Below are positions 1 through 11,200 of a stretch of DNA of 64,000 bases, one piece after another (positions within the stretch are counted from its first letter, which is position 1; every line of letters begins with the position of its first letter). Below the pieces are notes generated by a model. It had not been told where the DNA came from and did no database searches. It was given only the letters and a program-made list of their open reading frames with translations. Position numbers and translations under genes: made by a program. This DNA comes from Aphelocoma coerulescens (Eukaryota > Chordata > Aves > Passeriformes > Corvidae), in NCBI RefSeq assembly GCF_041296385.1, contig NW_027183981.1:992001-1056000 (forward strand). The letters run 5' to 3'.

Positions 1-384
1 GTCCCCACTGCTACCCCCAGGTCACTCCTGTACCTCAAATGGGTCCCTACTGCCACCCCAAGGTCACCAGTGGGTATGTCAGTGCCACCCCCTGGGTCCC
101 CAATTCCACCCCTGTGTCACCAGTGGGTTACCATGGCCACTCCCAGGTCACCCATTGTCCCAACAGCCATGACTACCATGTCACCCTGTGTCCTCAACAC
201 ATCCCCACTGCCACCCCTGGGTCACTCCTGTGTCCCCAACAGTTCTCCACAGCGATCCCCATGTCATCAGCCAGCCTCACCATGACCCTGCCACCACCTC
301 ATGTCCCCAGATGTCCCTTCCTTGTCCCTGCCAAATCCCTTTGTGGTCCCATGTCCTCCCATGTTCCCTGTCCCGTCCCTGCAG

Positions 385-544
385 GTGGCCGGTGTCCTGC
401 AGTGCCCGTCCCTCCTGTCTCGCTCCCTCAGCGCCAACATCACACTGGGCTGGGGACACAAGGAGTGGACACAGGTGATGGCAGCAGCGCAGCGGGTGGG
501 AGTGCACACTTGGGCCACACAGCTGCCTCATGGCTATGACACAG
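385..544 (+). CDS. TAP1: TAP exon with Q-loop and helical subdomain
   Basis: This 160-nt exon lies between a GCAG acceptor and a GTACAG donor. It encodes the Q-loop (VLQCP) and the helical subdomain up to LPHGYDT, just before the signature motif. It reads in phase 0 and ends in phase 1, matching the next exon. Confidence 0.8.
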
Positions 545-2332
545 GTACAGCAAGTGCCCCCCCATGGTCCCCGTGTAGTGTCCCCAGTGTGTCCCAAAGA
601 TGTCCTAAAGGTGTCCCAATAATGTGTCCAAGGCATCCTCTTGGTCTCCCCAGTTTCCCCAATGTGTCATCGTGACCCCATGATGTTCCCATAGTGTCCC
701 CACAGTGTCCCCTGCTGTTCCCATGATGTTGCCTTACCATCCCCAAGGTGTCTGTAATGTCCCCACAGTCTCCCCACCATGTTCCTTCTGTCCCCTCAAT
801 ATTCCCTGACTCCCCACAGTGTCCCCATGGTCTCCCTATGCTGTCCCCTCCATGTCCTCTCTGCTTCCTCACTGTCCCTTCGCTGTCCCGTCTTTGTTCT
901 CCCTGTGCACCCCAGAGCTAAGGGTGCAGGGGGTGTAGCTTCCTAACATGTCCCTAGTGTCTCCCCTTGGTGTCCCAAATGTGTCTCCATGGTGTCCTCT
1001 CAGTGTCCCCATGCTGTCACCACCGTGTCCTGTTGTTGTCCTCTCACTGTCTGCTCTCTGCCTGCTCCCAATTCCCTTTGGTGTCACCTCGGTATCCCCT
1101 CTCTGCATCCTCCCTGTCCCCTCCCTCTCCCCGAAACGTGGGTGCACAGTGGGTGTGGCTCCCCAATGTGTCCACACGATGTCCCCGTGGTGTCCTCACC
1201 GTGTCCTTGTGGTGTTCCCATGGTGTTCCCTTTGTCCCCAGAGGTGGGCCCGCGGGGGATGCAGCTTTCAGGGGGGCAGGCGCAAGGGGTGGCGCTGGCC
1301 CGGGCCCTGCTCAGGACCCCCCAAGTGCTGGTGCTGGATGAGCCCACGCGGGCACTCGACCCTGTGACCCGGCACCAGGTGGGTCGCAGCCCTGTCCATG
1401 TTACATGGCCCCATCCCCCATGTCCTCTGGGTCCCCACTCTCTGTGTCCCCTGGGTCCCCAATCCTTATGTCCTCCATATGCCCCGTGTCCCCTGGGTCC
1501 CCATGTGCCCTGGGTCCCCACTCCCCATGTCCCCTTGGTTGCTGTCCCCCATGTCCCCTGGGGTCTCCTAGGTCACCAAATTCCCTGGATCCCTGCCCCT
1601 GTGTCCCATTGGTCCCTGTGTATCCCCATGTCTCCACTGCCCCTCCCCCTCCAGCGCCCCCATCCCTGTTCCCATTGTCTCCATCCCCAGTGTCCCCCTC
1701 CTAGCCCTAGTCGTCCCCCTCTCCATCCCCCTTCCTTGGCCCCATGTCCTCTGGGTTCCTGCTCCCCATGTCCTTTGGGTCCCCAATCCTTGTGTCTCCC
1801 CTGTGTCCCATGTCCCCTCTGTTCTCACTCCCTGTGTCACCTTGGTTGCTGTCCCCCATGTCTCCTGGGGTCCCTGGGTCACCAAATTCCCTGGACCCTG
1901 CCCCTGTGTCCCCTTAGTCCCAATGTCACCAAATACATCCTCGTATCACTTGGGTCCCACATGACCCCAAAGCGAGAGTCCCCTTGGACCCGATGTCCCC
2001 ACTCCCCAGGTCCCTCACTTGTGCTCCCCACCCTGGGGTCCCCTAACACCCCCATGTGCCCCATCTCCACCACATCCCCCCGTGTCCCCATGTGCCCTGA
2101 CCCTGCCGTGTCCCCGCAGGTGGAGCAGGAGCTGCTGTGTCCCGGCGGTCCCGGGACAGGGGAGGGGCCGGCAGTGCTGCTGGTGACAGGGCGGGTGGCC
2201 CTGGCCCAACGGGCGCCGAGGGTGGCCCTGCTGGAGGGGGGCCGGCTGCGGGAGCTGGGGACCCCCGGGGAGCTAAGGACCCTCCCGTGGGGGACAGCAG
2301 GGGACAGCGGGGATGGAGAGGGGGACGACTAG
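385..2332 (+). CDS. TAP1: TAP-family MHC peptide transporter, last three coding exons (3' end of gene; TAP1 favoured)
   Basis: Three exons join in frame: 385-544 (phase 0 to 1), 1242-1378 (phase 1 to 0) and 2120-2332, ending in TAG. All introns are GT-AG. Together they encode the C-terminal part of an ABC nucleotide-binding domain. The Q-loop glutamine lies in VLQCP, the signature is LSGGQ, Walker B is VLVLDEPT, and ALDP is the D-loop. The Walker A exon lies left of the window. In vertebrates the TAP1/TAP2 dimer pumps cytosolic peptides into the ER for MHC class I loading. TAP1 is favoured over TAP2 because of the intact LSGGQ, the run SRSLSANI, the run LPHGYDT and VEQELL. The catalytic Glu after Walker B is present, which is less TAP1-like, so the paralogue call is moderate. 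The switch histidine is replaced by glycine (VTGRV). Neighbouring TNXB supports an MHC location. Confidence 0.82.
545..1241 (+). other. TAP introns made of degenerate GTCCCC-type repeats
   Basis: Bases 1-384, 545-1241 and 1379-2119 are introns built from loosely repeated words such as GTCCCCATG and GTGTCCC. Long open frames here come from the C-rich composition and show no protein family. Confidence 0.6.
1242..1378 (+). CDS. TAP1: TAP exon with LSGGQ signature and Walker B
   Basis: This 137-nt exon encodes the ABC signature LSGGQ, Walker B (VLVLD) with the following catalytic Glu, and the D-loop (ALD). It is the strongest family evidence in the left end of the window. Confidence 0.88.
2120..2332 (+). 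CDS. TAP1: TAP terminal exon with H-loop region and stop
   Basis: This 213-nt terminal exon starts VEQELL, passes through the degenerate switch region (LLVTGRV) and the usual [11 protein letters not shown] segment, and ends in an acidic tail before TAG at 2330-2332. An AATAAA lies about 160 bases downstream. Confidence 0.82.
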   Translation: MEQELLCPGGPGTGEGPAVLLVTGRVALAQRAPRVALLEGGRLRELGTPGELRTLPWGTAGDSGDGEGDD

Positions 2333-2493
2333 GGCTAGGAGGGGGACACTGGGGATGGAGACAATGGGAACAGGGATGGGGGCGCTGGAGGGGGAGGGGC
2401 AGTGGAGACATGGGGAACAAGGATGGGGACACCGTGGGGGAGAGGGTGACTTCGGGGCCAGGGCTGTGGCAGCGACCGAGTGTGAAATCAATC

Positions 2494-2499
2494 AATAAA
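2494..2499 (+). terminator. Poly(A) signal of the TAP gene
   Basis: AATAAA lies 162 bases after the TAP stop, in a short A/T-rich patch within very GC-rich DNA. Confidence 0.7.
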
Positions 2500-2849
2500 T
2501 CTACAAACCTGTACATCAACAAATCGATAAATCAAATAATAAGCGTGGCGGGAGTGGGGCTTGGGCCGGGACCCCCCCGGCGGGGCCCCGCCGCCCCTCC
2601 CCCCCCATGAGCTCATCGTGTTTTTGGAGAAAATTCCTTGGCGGGGGCACGCGGTGGGGGGGGGGAACGCGGAGGGGAGAAAAGGGGGAGGACTCGGGGG
2701 GACATCGGGTGGACACGGGGTGCTCCCCCCACTCTGCTCCCGCCCACGTCCGTCCCCCAGCCCGGCCTTTTGGGGGGTCCCAGGAGCCCCCCCCGCTGTT
2801 GTTGTTGCTGCCGGGGCAGTGAGTCACGGCCACGCCCGGACTGGGAGCA

Positions 2850-3790
2850 CTGGGAGGGGTTGTGCTGGGGCACTGGGAGCACTGGGATGAGCCATTCTGG
2901 TGTTACTGGGAGCCATGGGTTGGGCTGTGCCACATTACTGGTGTTACTGAGAGCGTTTGGACAGACTATATTGGTGTAACTGGGAGGACTAGGGTGGACT
3001 GTGCCGTGTTACTGGTGTCACTGGGAGCATCAGGATGGGCCATATTGGTGTTACTGGGAGTCGTGGGTTAGGCTTACTGGGGGTTTTGGGGTTACTGATG
3101 TCACTGGAATGGGCCATACTGGTGTTACTGGGAGGACTGGGGTGGGCTGTGCCATGTTACTGGTGTCACTGGGAGCACTAGGACAGGCCATATTGGTGTC
3201 ACTGGGAACACTGGGAGACGTGAGGCAAGTGGCACTTGGGTTGCTGGTGTTACTGAAACTGGGAGGGGCTGTGCTGCATTACTGGTGTTACTGGGAGCTG
3301 TGAGACAAACGATACTGATGGTGGTGGTGTTAACCGGGAGCACGAGGATAGGCCATAATGGTGTTACTGGGTGCACTGGGACCGACTATACTGGGGTTCC
3401 TGGGATGGGCTGTCCCATGTTACTGGTGTCACTGGGATGAGCCTTACTGGTGGTACTGGGAGCCATGGGTCATGCTATGCCATATTACTGGGAGCACTGG
3501 GGCTGGGCAGCAGGTGGCACCGGGGTTATTGCTGCTGTTGGGAGCACTGGGCTGAACTGTACTGTGTTACTGGTGTTACTGGGAGCACTGGGATGAGGTG
3601 TCCCGTGTTACTGGCAGGACTGGGATGAGCTGTGCTACGCTAGTGGGAGCACTGGGATGTGCTGTCCTGTGTTAGTGGTGTCACTGGGAACACGAGGATG
3701 AACTATATTGGGGTTCCTGTGAGCTGGGGGTCAGTCTGAGGCACATTACTGGTGTCACTGGGAGCACTGGGAGTCCTTCCCTCTCGGTTG
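2850..3790. repeat. Degenerate minisatellite, TAP-TNXB intergenic
   Basis: About 900 bases are built from variants of ACTGGTGTTACTGGGAG and GCACTGGGATG. A related ACTGGGGG-rich stretch runs from about 3,940 to 4,360. No gene is seen between the TAP poly(A) signal and the first TNXB exon. Confidence 0.7.
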
Positions 3791-3910
3791 TTTGGTTGCC
3801 ACGGCGACGCCCCAAACACGGGCGGGGGCGGCTCCCCTGGGGGTGGTGGGGAGGGAGGGGCCCAGGCCCCGCCCCGGCCCCGCCCCCGATGTCCACCCCG
3901 CCCGACCCAG
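3780..3910 (+). promoter_or_regulatory. Candidate GC-box/X-box promoter upstream of TNXB
   Basis: A short CpG-rich island interrupts the minisatellite. It holds GTTGCCACGGCGAC at 3795-3808, which resembles an RFX X-box (GTTGCC-N-RGYAAC), followed by GGGCGGGG and CCCCGCCCC Sp1-like boxes. It lies about 1.1 kb before the first TNXB coding exon, whose ATG follows a splice acceptor, so an upstream untranslated exon is expected. The assignment is an inference from motifs and position. Confidence 0.3.
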
Positions 3911-4983
3911 AGCGAGAACGCAGCGGGACCGGCAGGAGGTACTGGGGCAACTGGGGGGACTGGGAGGGTCACTGGGGGGCACAGGAGGGACTGGGGGAAC
4001 TAGGGGGTGACTGGGCGGGGCTTGGGAGAACTGGGCAGGACTGGGGGGCACTGAGAGAACTGGGAGAAACGGGAGAATTGAGGGCACTGGGAGGTTCTGG
4101 GGAGTATGGGGAGAACTGGGAGGGACGGAGGGGGAACTGGAGGCACTGTGGGAACATGAGGGACTGGGGGATGTGGGGCGGAGTGGGAAGGTACTGGGGG
4201 GACCTAGGGGGCACTGTGGGAGACTGAAGGAATTGGGGTGCACTGGGGGGAACGGGGGGCACTAGCACTTCTGGGGGAACGGGGGAGATTGGGGGACTGA
4301 GGGGGACTGGGGGCCACTGGGAGTCACTGGTGGTTACTGAAGAGTCGCTGGGGGTTACTGGGAGGTGCTGTGGTTTGGGGTGTCTGTGTGTCTCCAGGAA
4401 TGTCCCCCATGTGTCCTCCATGTCCCCACAACTGTCCCTGTGTCTGCCTGCGCCATGGGTCTCTCTGTGCCCCCCCCCATGTGTGTCCCTCATGTCCCCA
4501 GAGATGTTCCTGTGTGCCCTACTGGTGCACATGTATCCTTGGAGATGCCCCCAGTGGTGTCCCATGTGTCTATGTGTTCCCTGTGTCCCCTGGGTGTCCC
4601 CTATGGGTGTTCCTCTTCCTCCTCTGTGTCACCATGGGTGTCCCCCACGATGTCACTGTCTCCCTGCGTCCCTTCCATGGGTGTTCCTGTGCTTCATGTG
4701 CATCCCTTGTGTGACCCCAGGGTGTCTCCACATCCCCCCCGTGGGTTGTTTCCCTTGAACGTCCCCACAGCTGTCCCTATGTCCTTTATTGGTGCCTGTG
4801 TGTCCCCATGGGTGTCCCCATGGATGTCCCTGCATCCCCATGCCATGTGCTTGTGTGCCCTAGCTGTCCCCATAGGTGTCCCTGTGTCCCCCCCACGTGT
4901 GCTGCTGTCCCCACAGTGGTGCCTGTGTCTCTCCACGATGTCCCTGTTCCCCCATATCCCCATGTCCCCCTGTCTTCCCCCAG

Positions 4984-5222
4984 GACGATGCCGGTGACCC
5001 TGGAACTGCGGCTTCTGCTGCTGGCACTGGCGCTGCGGGGGGAGGCAGTGTCCCCCTCAGTGTCCCCTTCAGTGTCCCCTGCCATATCCCCCCCTGAGTC
5101 CCCCTCTGAGACGTGTGGGGCAGCGCTGGCGGATGTGCTGAGGCGGCTGCAGGAGCTCGAGGGACACGTGCAGGCACTGAGGGGACACTGTGGGGACACG
5201 GGGGGACCCCAGGCCGGGACAG
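4984..5222 (+). CDS. TNXB: TNXB exon 1: signal peptide and heptad region
   Basis: The ATG at 4988 follows an AG acceptor (4982-4983) by four bases, so the 5' untranslated region is split. [16 protein letters not shown] is a hydrophobic signal peptide. A Ser-Pro-Val-rich spacer follows, then a leucine heptad segment ([15 protein letters not shown]) flanked by cysteines. That arrangement drives trimer formation in tenascins. The exon ends in phase 1. Confidence 0.85.
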
Positions 5223-8200
5223 GTAACAGGGGACAAGGAGGGGGAACACAGAGAGCCCCAGGCTGGGACAGGAGAACACAGGGAGGGCAGGGGGACATGG
5301 GGGAGCATGGGGCTCACAGGGACAGTGAGGGAACATGGGGGAACCCTAGGCTGGGACAGGTAACAGAGATTGGTGACATGGAGGGATCACAGGGGACAGG
5401 GGAGAATGGAGACAGGGAGACATAGAGGGGCACTGGGGGGTCACTGGGGAGTCATTGAACGGTCATTGGGGGGGTCACTGAGGTGGTTATTTGTGGCGAC
5501 ATTGGGGTCATGATGGTCCTTGTGGTCATTGGGGGGGGTCAGTGGGGAGATAGCCGGGGGGTCACTGGGGGATCAGTGGGGAGATAGCCGGGGGGATCAC
5601 TGGGGGGTCACTGGGGGTCACTGGGGGACACTGGGGAGATAGCCGGGGGGTCACTAGGGGGTCACTGGGGGGTCAGTGGGGAGATAGCCGGGGAGTCAGT
5701 GGGGAGATAGCCGGGGGGATCACTGGGGGTCAGTGGGGAGATAGCCGGGGGGTCAGTGGGGAGATAGCCGGGGGGTCACTGGGGGTCACTGGGGAGATAG
5801 CCGGGGGGTCACTGGGGGGTCACTGGGGGTCAGTGGGGAGATAGCTGGGGGGTCACTGGGGGGTCACTGGGGGTCAGTGGGGAGATAGCCGGGGGGTCAG
5901 TGGGGAGATAGCCGGGGGGTCACTGGGGGGTCACTGGGGGTCAGTGGGGAGATAGCCGGGGGGTCAGTGGGGAGATAGCCGGGGGGTCACTGGGGGTCAG
6001 TGGGGAGATAGCTGGGGGGTCACTGGGGGGTCACTGGGGGTCAGTGGGGAGATAGCCGGGGGGTCAGTGGGGAGATAGCCGGGGGGTCACTGGGGGTCAG
6101 TGGGGAGATAGCCGGGGGGTCAGTGGGGAGATAGCCGGGGGGTCACTGGGGGGTCACTGGGGGTCAGTGGGGAGATAGCCGGGGGGTCACTGGGGGGTCA
6201 CTGGGGGGTCACTGGGGGTCACTGGGGAGATAGCCGGGGGGTCAGTGGGGGGTCACTGGGGGTCACGCCCGTGTCCGTGTCCCCCCAGGCCGGTCGGTGC
6301 AGCTCTGTGCGCCCCCTGCCGGCGGCGGCTGCGCCTGCCCCGCCCCCTCGGGCGCGGCCCCGCCCCCGGCGCCGCCCCCCGCGTGCCCGCGCGGCTGCAG
6401 TGACCAGGGCCGCTGCGAGCGCGGCCGCTGCCGCTGCTTCCCGGGATGGAGCGGCCCCGACTGCGCCACGCCCGCCTGCGCCCCGGGCTGGGGCGGGGCC
6501 CGCTGCGACATCGGTGCGTCCCAATGCCCCTGGTGACCTGCCAGCTTCCCCCCCCTCGGTGCCCCTCGGCGCTCCCGCTGCGGCACCCCCGCGTGTACCC
6601 CTGGATGGGAGGGAAATCTCCTGCGACGTCGGTGGCTCCCTAGTGCTCCCGGTGGCCCCCCAGTGTTTCCCCGGTGACTTCCCAGTGTCCCCACCTCAGC
6701 GCTCCCTATACCCCCCTTCCTTCCCTCCCATCCTGGGGGACCCTACTGTGACACCAGTGCATACCCAGCTGTTCCCCAGTGCCCCTCAGAGTTCCTCCAG
6801 TGCTCCCAGCCCAGTACTCCCGGTACACCCCCACTTCTCTCCCCATCTATGGGGGTTCTCATGCCACCTCAGTGGGTCCCCAAGTGTCCCCATGTGCTAC
6901 TCCCAGTGCCCCTCAGTGCCTCCCATTCCTGAGTGTCCCCATCCCGTTGTGTTCCCAGTGTGTCCCCAGCATGTCTTAGAGTGTTCTCATGGTGTCCCCA
7001 TCCCCTTGATGCCCCATCCCAGGGTATCCCTGTGGTGTCCCCAGGGTTTCCCCATCCCAGGGCATCCCCATCCCATGGGTGTCCCCTGATGTCCCCATGG
7101 TGGCCCTGCACTCTCCCCTCAGAGGTGCCCTGGGTAACACCACGGTTGGCCTCCCGCACCCCAACGTCCCTGCGCATCACCTGGCCCCAGCCCCTCGTTC
7201 CCCCTGATGGCTACCGGGTGACACTTGTCCCCCTGGTGAGTGGGGAGACAGGGGACATGGGAGGTGGGGGCATGGGGAGGGGACAGGGACAGGAGGGGAC
7301 ACAGGGGAACAGGGACATGGAAGGGGCAAGACCCCAGTGCCACCCATGTGGCCACAATGGCATGGCCCCAATATGTCCCCAAATCATCCCCATGTATCCC
7401 CATAATGTCCTCAACGGTATCCCCTATGTGTCCTAAATATGTCTCCCATGAGCCCCCCCAATGTGTCCCAAACAAGTGCCCCCAATGCGTCCCCCCAGCA
7501 TGTCTCCAGCATGTTCCCAACATGACCCCAGTATGTCCCCATGGTGTCCTCAACCTGTGTCCAGTGTGTCCCCAGTGTTCCCTATTGTGTCCTCACCATG
7601 TTCCCAATGTGTCCCCATGGTGTCCCCAATGTATCCCCCAGCACATCCCCAGTGAGTCACCACACTGTGTCCTCAATATGCCCCTGAAGTTCCCAACATG
7701 TTCCTAAGGTGTCCCCAGTATGTCCTCAATGTGTCCCCAGTGTCTCCTTGTGGTTTCCCCTGCACCCCCTCACACTGCCCCCATCTCCAGGATGACCCTG
7801 TGGCCATGACAACGCACGAACTGCCCAGCTCTGCTGTCGCCTTCTCAGTGACAGGGCTGTCCCCAGGCCGCCCCTTTGAGCTGCTGGTCCAAGCCCGGCG
7901 GGGGCCGCATCTGGGTGCACCCGGGGTCCTGCGTCTGCGCACAGGTGAGGACACTTGGGGACACCACAGGGACACCTGGGAACAGCGTGGGAAGGGGGAA
8001 GGGAGTGGAGCTACAGGGACGGGGGTGAAGGTGGGAATGGCATGGGGATGAGGATGGAGAGGGCTTGGGGTCCTGCACCTGTGCACAGGTGGGGACACCT
8101 GGGGACAAGGCAGTGGGGCACAGAGGTGGAGTTGGGGACACAGCAGGGACAGGACTGAGGGTGGGGATGGAGGGTGGCATGGGGACAGGGACAGGGTAGT

Positions 8201-11200
8201 ATTGGGACAGGGATGGGAATGGGGATGGCACAGGGATGGGGACAGGGTGATATCAGCAGAGGGATGGGGACAAGGATGGGGGATCGCCCAGGCATGGGGA
8301 CAACACAGGCAAGGCAGCAGGGTTGACACAGGGATGGGGACAGTGATGACATGGGGTCACCATGGGGACAGGGAAAGCAAGGGGACAAGGATGGGGTTGG
8401 GGCTGGCGTAAGCATGGGGACAGGGATAAGAGGGATGGGAACAGTGATGGTACAGTGTCACAGTTAAGGGGCAGCCCAGACACATGGTCAGGAATGGCAC
8501 AGGGATGGGGACAGCATGGTGACACTGTGGCACTGAATAGAGATGGGATGGCACAAGAATGGGGTTTGGGACAGCGAAAGCATGGCCAAAGGGGTGGGGA
8601 CAAGGGTGGGAACAGGGATGCCAGGGGAACAGGAGTAGGGATAGCATGGGCATGGGTACAGGGGTGGAGATGGCCCAGGGATGGGGACAGGGCTGGGACA
8701 GGGATGTCCCCCAGGGACTCTCTGGGACGGACTGGTGACATGGGTCCCCTTTGCTCTGCAGCGCTCATTCCGGCTGTGCCCCACCATGAAGTGTCCCCGG
8801 AGTCACCTCAAGGCTCCCTGGGGTCCCCAGCAGTGGCACCATCAGCCCGAGGGTCCCCAGAGTCCACAGGATCCTCAGGGTCACTGGAGTCCCCAGGGTC
8901 ACTGGTGTCACCCATATCACCACACGTGTTCTTGGGGTCACCCGGGTCTTTGGGGTCACCAGCATCCCCCAAGGTTCCAGCATCCCCTGTGGCTCGAGGG
9001 TCCCTGGGATCCCCAGCACCCCCAAGGTCATCAGTGTCACCAGAATCCCCAGAGTCACCAGCATCACCAGAATTCCCAGGGTCATCAGTGTCACCAGATT
9101 TCTCAGTGTCCCCAGAGTCCCCAGTGTCTCCAGAGTTCCCAGAATTGCCAGGATCCCCAGAGTCCCCAGGGTTCCCAGGGTCCCCTCCACCCCCGTGGTC
9201 CCCACTGTCCCCGTGGGCTCCACTGTCCCCAGGCATCCCCTCCCTGCAGGACCTGGTGGCCCGGCTGTCCCCGTACAGTGGATCCCTGCTCCAGCGTCTT
9301 GAGAGCCACCTTCAGGCTACCAACTTCCCTCTCCGTGGCAATCAGACAGTGCCAGGGGTGGCCCGTGCCATCCTGGCCTACATCCTGCGCCGGCACCCAG
9401 CCCTGGGGAGAGGACAGGGACCCACAGGTGGATGTCACGGCGGGGCCGTTGGGGAGGGGGATGGGGGAAAAGGGTGCATCGGGGATGGGGGGTACAAGAG
9501 GAGGGACATCCTGGAGAGCTGAACAGGGGGGATGGCGGGAAAGGAATATCACAGTGGGGAGAATGCAGGGAGGGGGTGGGGGAATGGCAGGAGTGGGGAG
9601 GGGGACAGGACAGGGAAGGGACATTCCAGAGAGTGTGGGATGGAGGGGATGAGGGAAGGGGAACAGGGAGGACGGGGAGGATGGGTGGAAGGGACATCCT
9701 GCAAAGGAGTAAGATGACCGGGAACAAGGGGAGGAACATTCTGGATAGGGGAATGAGGGAGATGGTGTGGAAGGGGTGTCCTGTAACACATGCTCTGGGG
9801 GCAGGGGAGGGTGGAAACCAGGAGCCGGTGCTGGAATGGGGGGACATGGATGGGATGGAGCCGATGGAGCCATGGAGGAACATGGGGAAAACAGGTACTG
9901 GGGGGGGGGGGGGGGGGGGGGGGGATGGGATTAGCTCAGGTGTTGGACTTGATGACCCTTGTGGGTCCCTTCCAATTCAGAAGATTCTGTGATACCTAGG
10001 ATGGAGAGAGCAGGGATAGATGGATGTTGTGATGGATGGCACATGGATAGAGGGATGGAGAGATTTATGAATGGAAACATGAATGGAGGAGGGGATGGAT
10101 GGAGAGATGGAGGGATAAGGGAAGGATAGATGGAGGGATGGCTGGAGACATGGATGGCCATTTGAATGGACACATAAATGCCTGTGCCCACACTGTTCCC
10201 ACTCCACTGCAGTCAAAGCCGAGCCAGAGGAGCTGCATCCATCCCGGCCAGTCCTGGGTGACCTCAGTGTCACCAGCCTCACCCCCAGCTCCATGCGGCT
10301 GCAGTGGACTGTCCCCGAGGACTCCTTTGAGTCCTTCATGCTGCAGTACCGGGATGCCCAAGGCCAGCCCCAGGCCCTGCCCATTGATGGTGGGTCTCGC
10401 TCGGTGACGGTGCTGGGGCTGTCCCCATCTCGCCGGTACCGCTTCCACCTCTATGGGTTGCGGGGTGGGAAGAAGATTGACCGTGTCTCCATTGATGTCA
10501 TCACAGGTGAGGGTGGATGGAAGGATCAACATATCCCATCCCCACTCACTATCAAGCACTCGCTCACCCTGGCATCATCTGGTCAACCAACACTTCCACT
10601 GACCTGTTGATCTGCCTGCTGTCATCCACCATCATCATCACCTATCATCATTGTTACCATCATTATCCATCACCCTTTCCCCATCCCCTATCCTTCTACC
10701 CAAGCTGTCCCCAGTTTACCCCAGTCTCAAGTTCCCCAGCTCAGGGGTGGAAGATGGGTAAGAGCACGGGAGGGTGGGTAGATGGATCGATGGGTGAATG
10801 GATAGATGGATGGATGGTGCATGATTATTGTTGGGGACATTTTGTTGGTGGTTTGACAAATCAGATCAGTGGTTGGGTGGTTGGATGACCCAGTGCAAGG
10901 TGAGATTAAAGAAGGAGTTGAAGGAAGAGGGGCATGGTATACCCCATAAATGAATGGATGGGTTGGTTGGTAGGTGGTGGGATGGATGTTTGGATGGACA
11001 CAGGCATTTCCATGCCCATCACCATCCCCTCTCCACCACAGCTGCAGCACAGCCAGAGAAGCTCCCCCTGCCCTCAGAGGAACCTCAAGATGAGAAACGC
11101 AAAACTGAGTCCCCCACATCCGAGGCACCCCTGGTGTGGGCAGTGCTGGAGGAGCTGAGGGTCTCCAGTGTCACACCCAACTCTGTGCAGCTGCAGTGGA

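Noticed and set aside
989..2332. A single 447-codon open frame over the TAP introns and exons
   Set aside because: The intronic parts are Pro/Cys/His-rich translations of GTCCCC repeats. Only the exonic parts show ABC-transporter motifs, with proper splice sites.
2818..2826. AP-1 site TGAGTCA as a TNXB or TAP control element
   Set aside because: A seven-base motif is expected by chance in 64 kb, and nothing else supports a regulatory role.
5530..6266. CRISPR-like appearance of the regularly spaced repeats
   Set aside because: Spacers are themselves repeats, unit length varies, and the array lies in an intron of a vertebrate gene.
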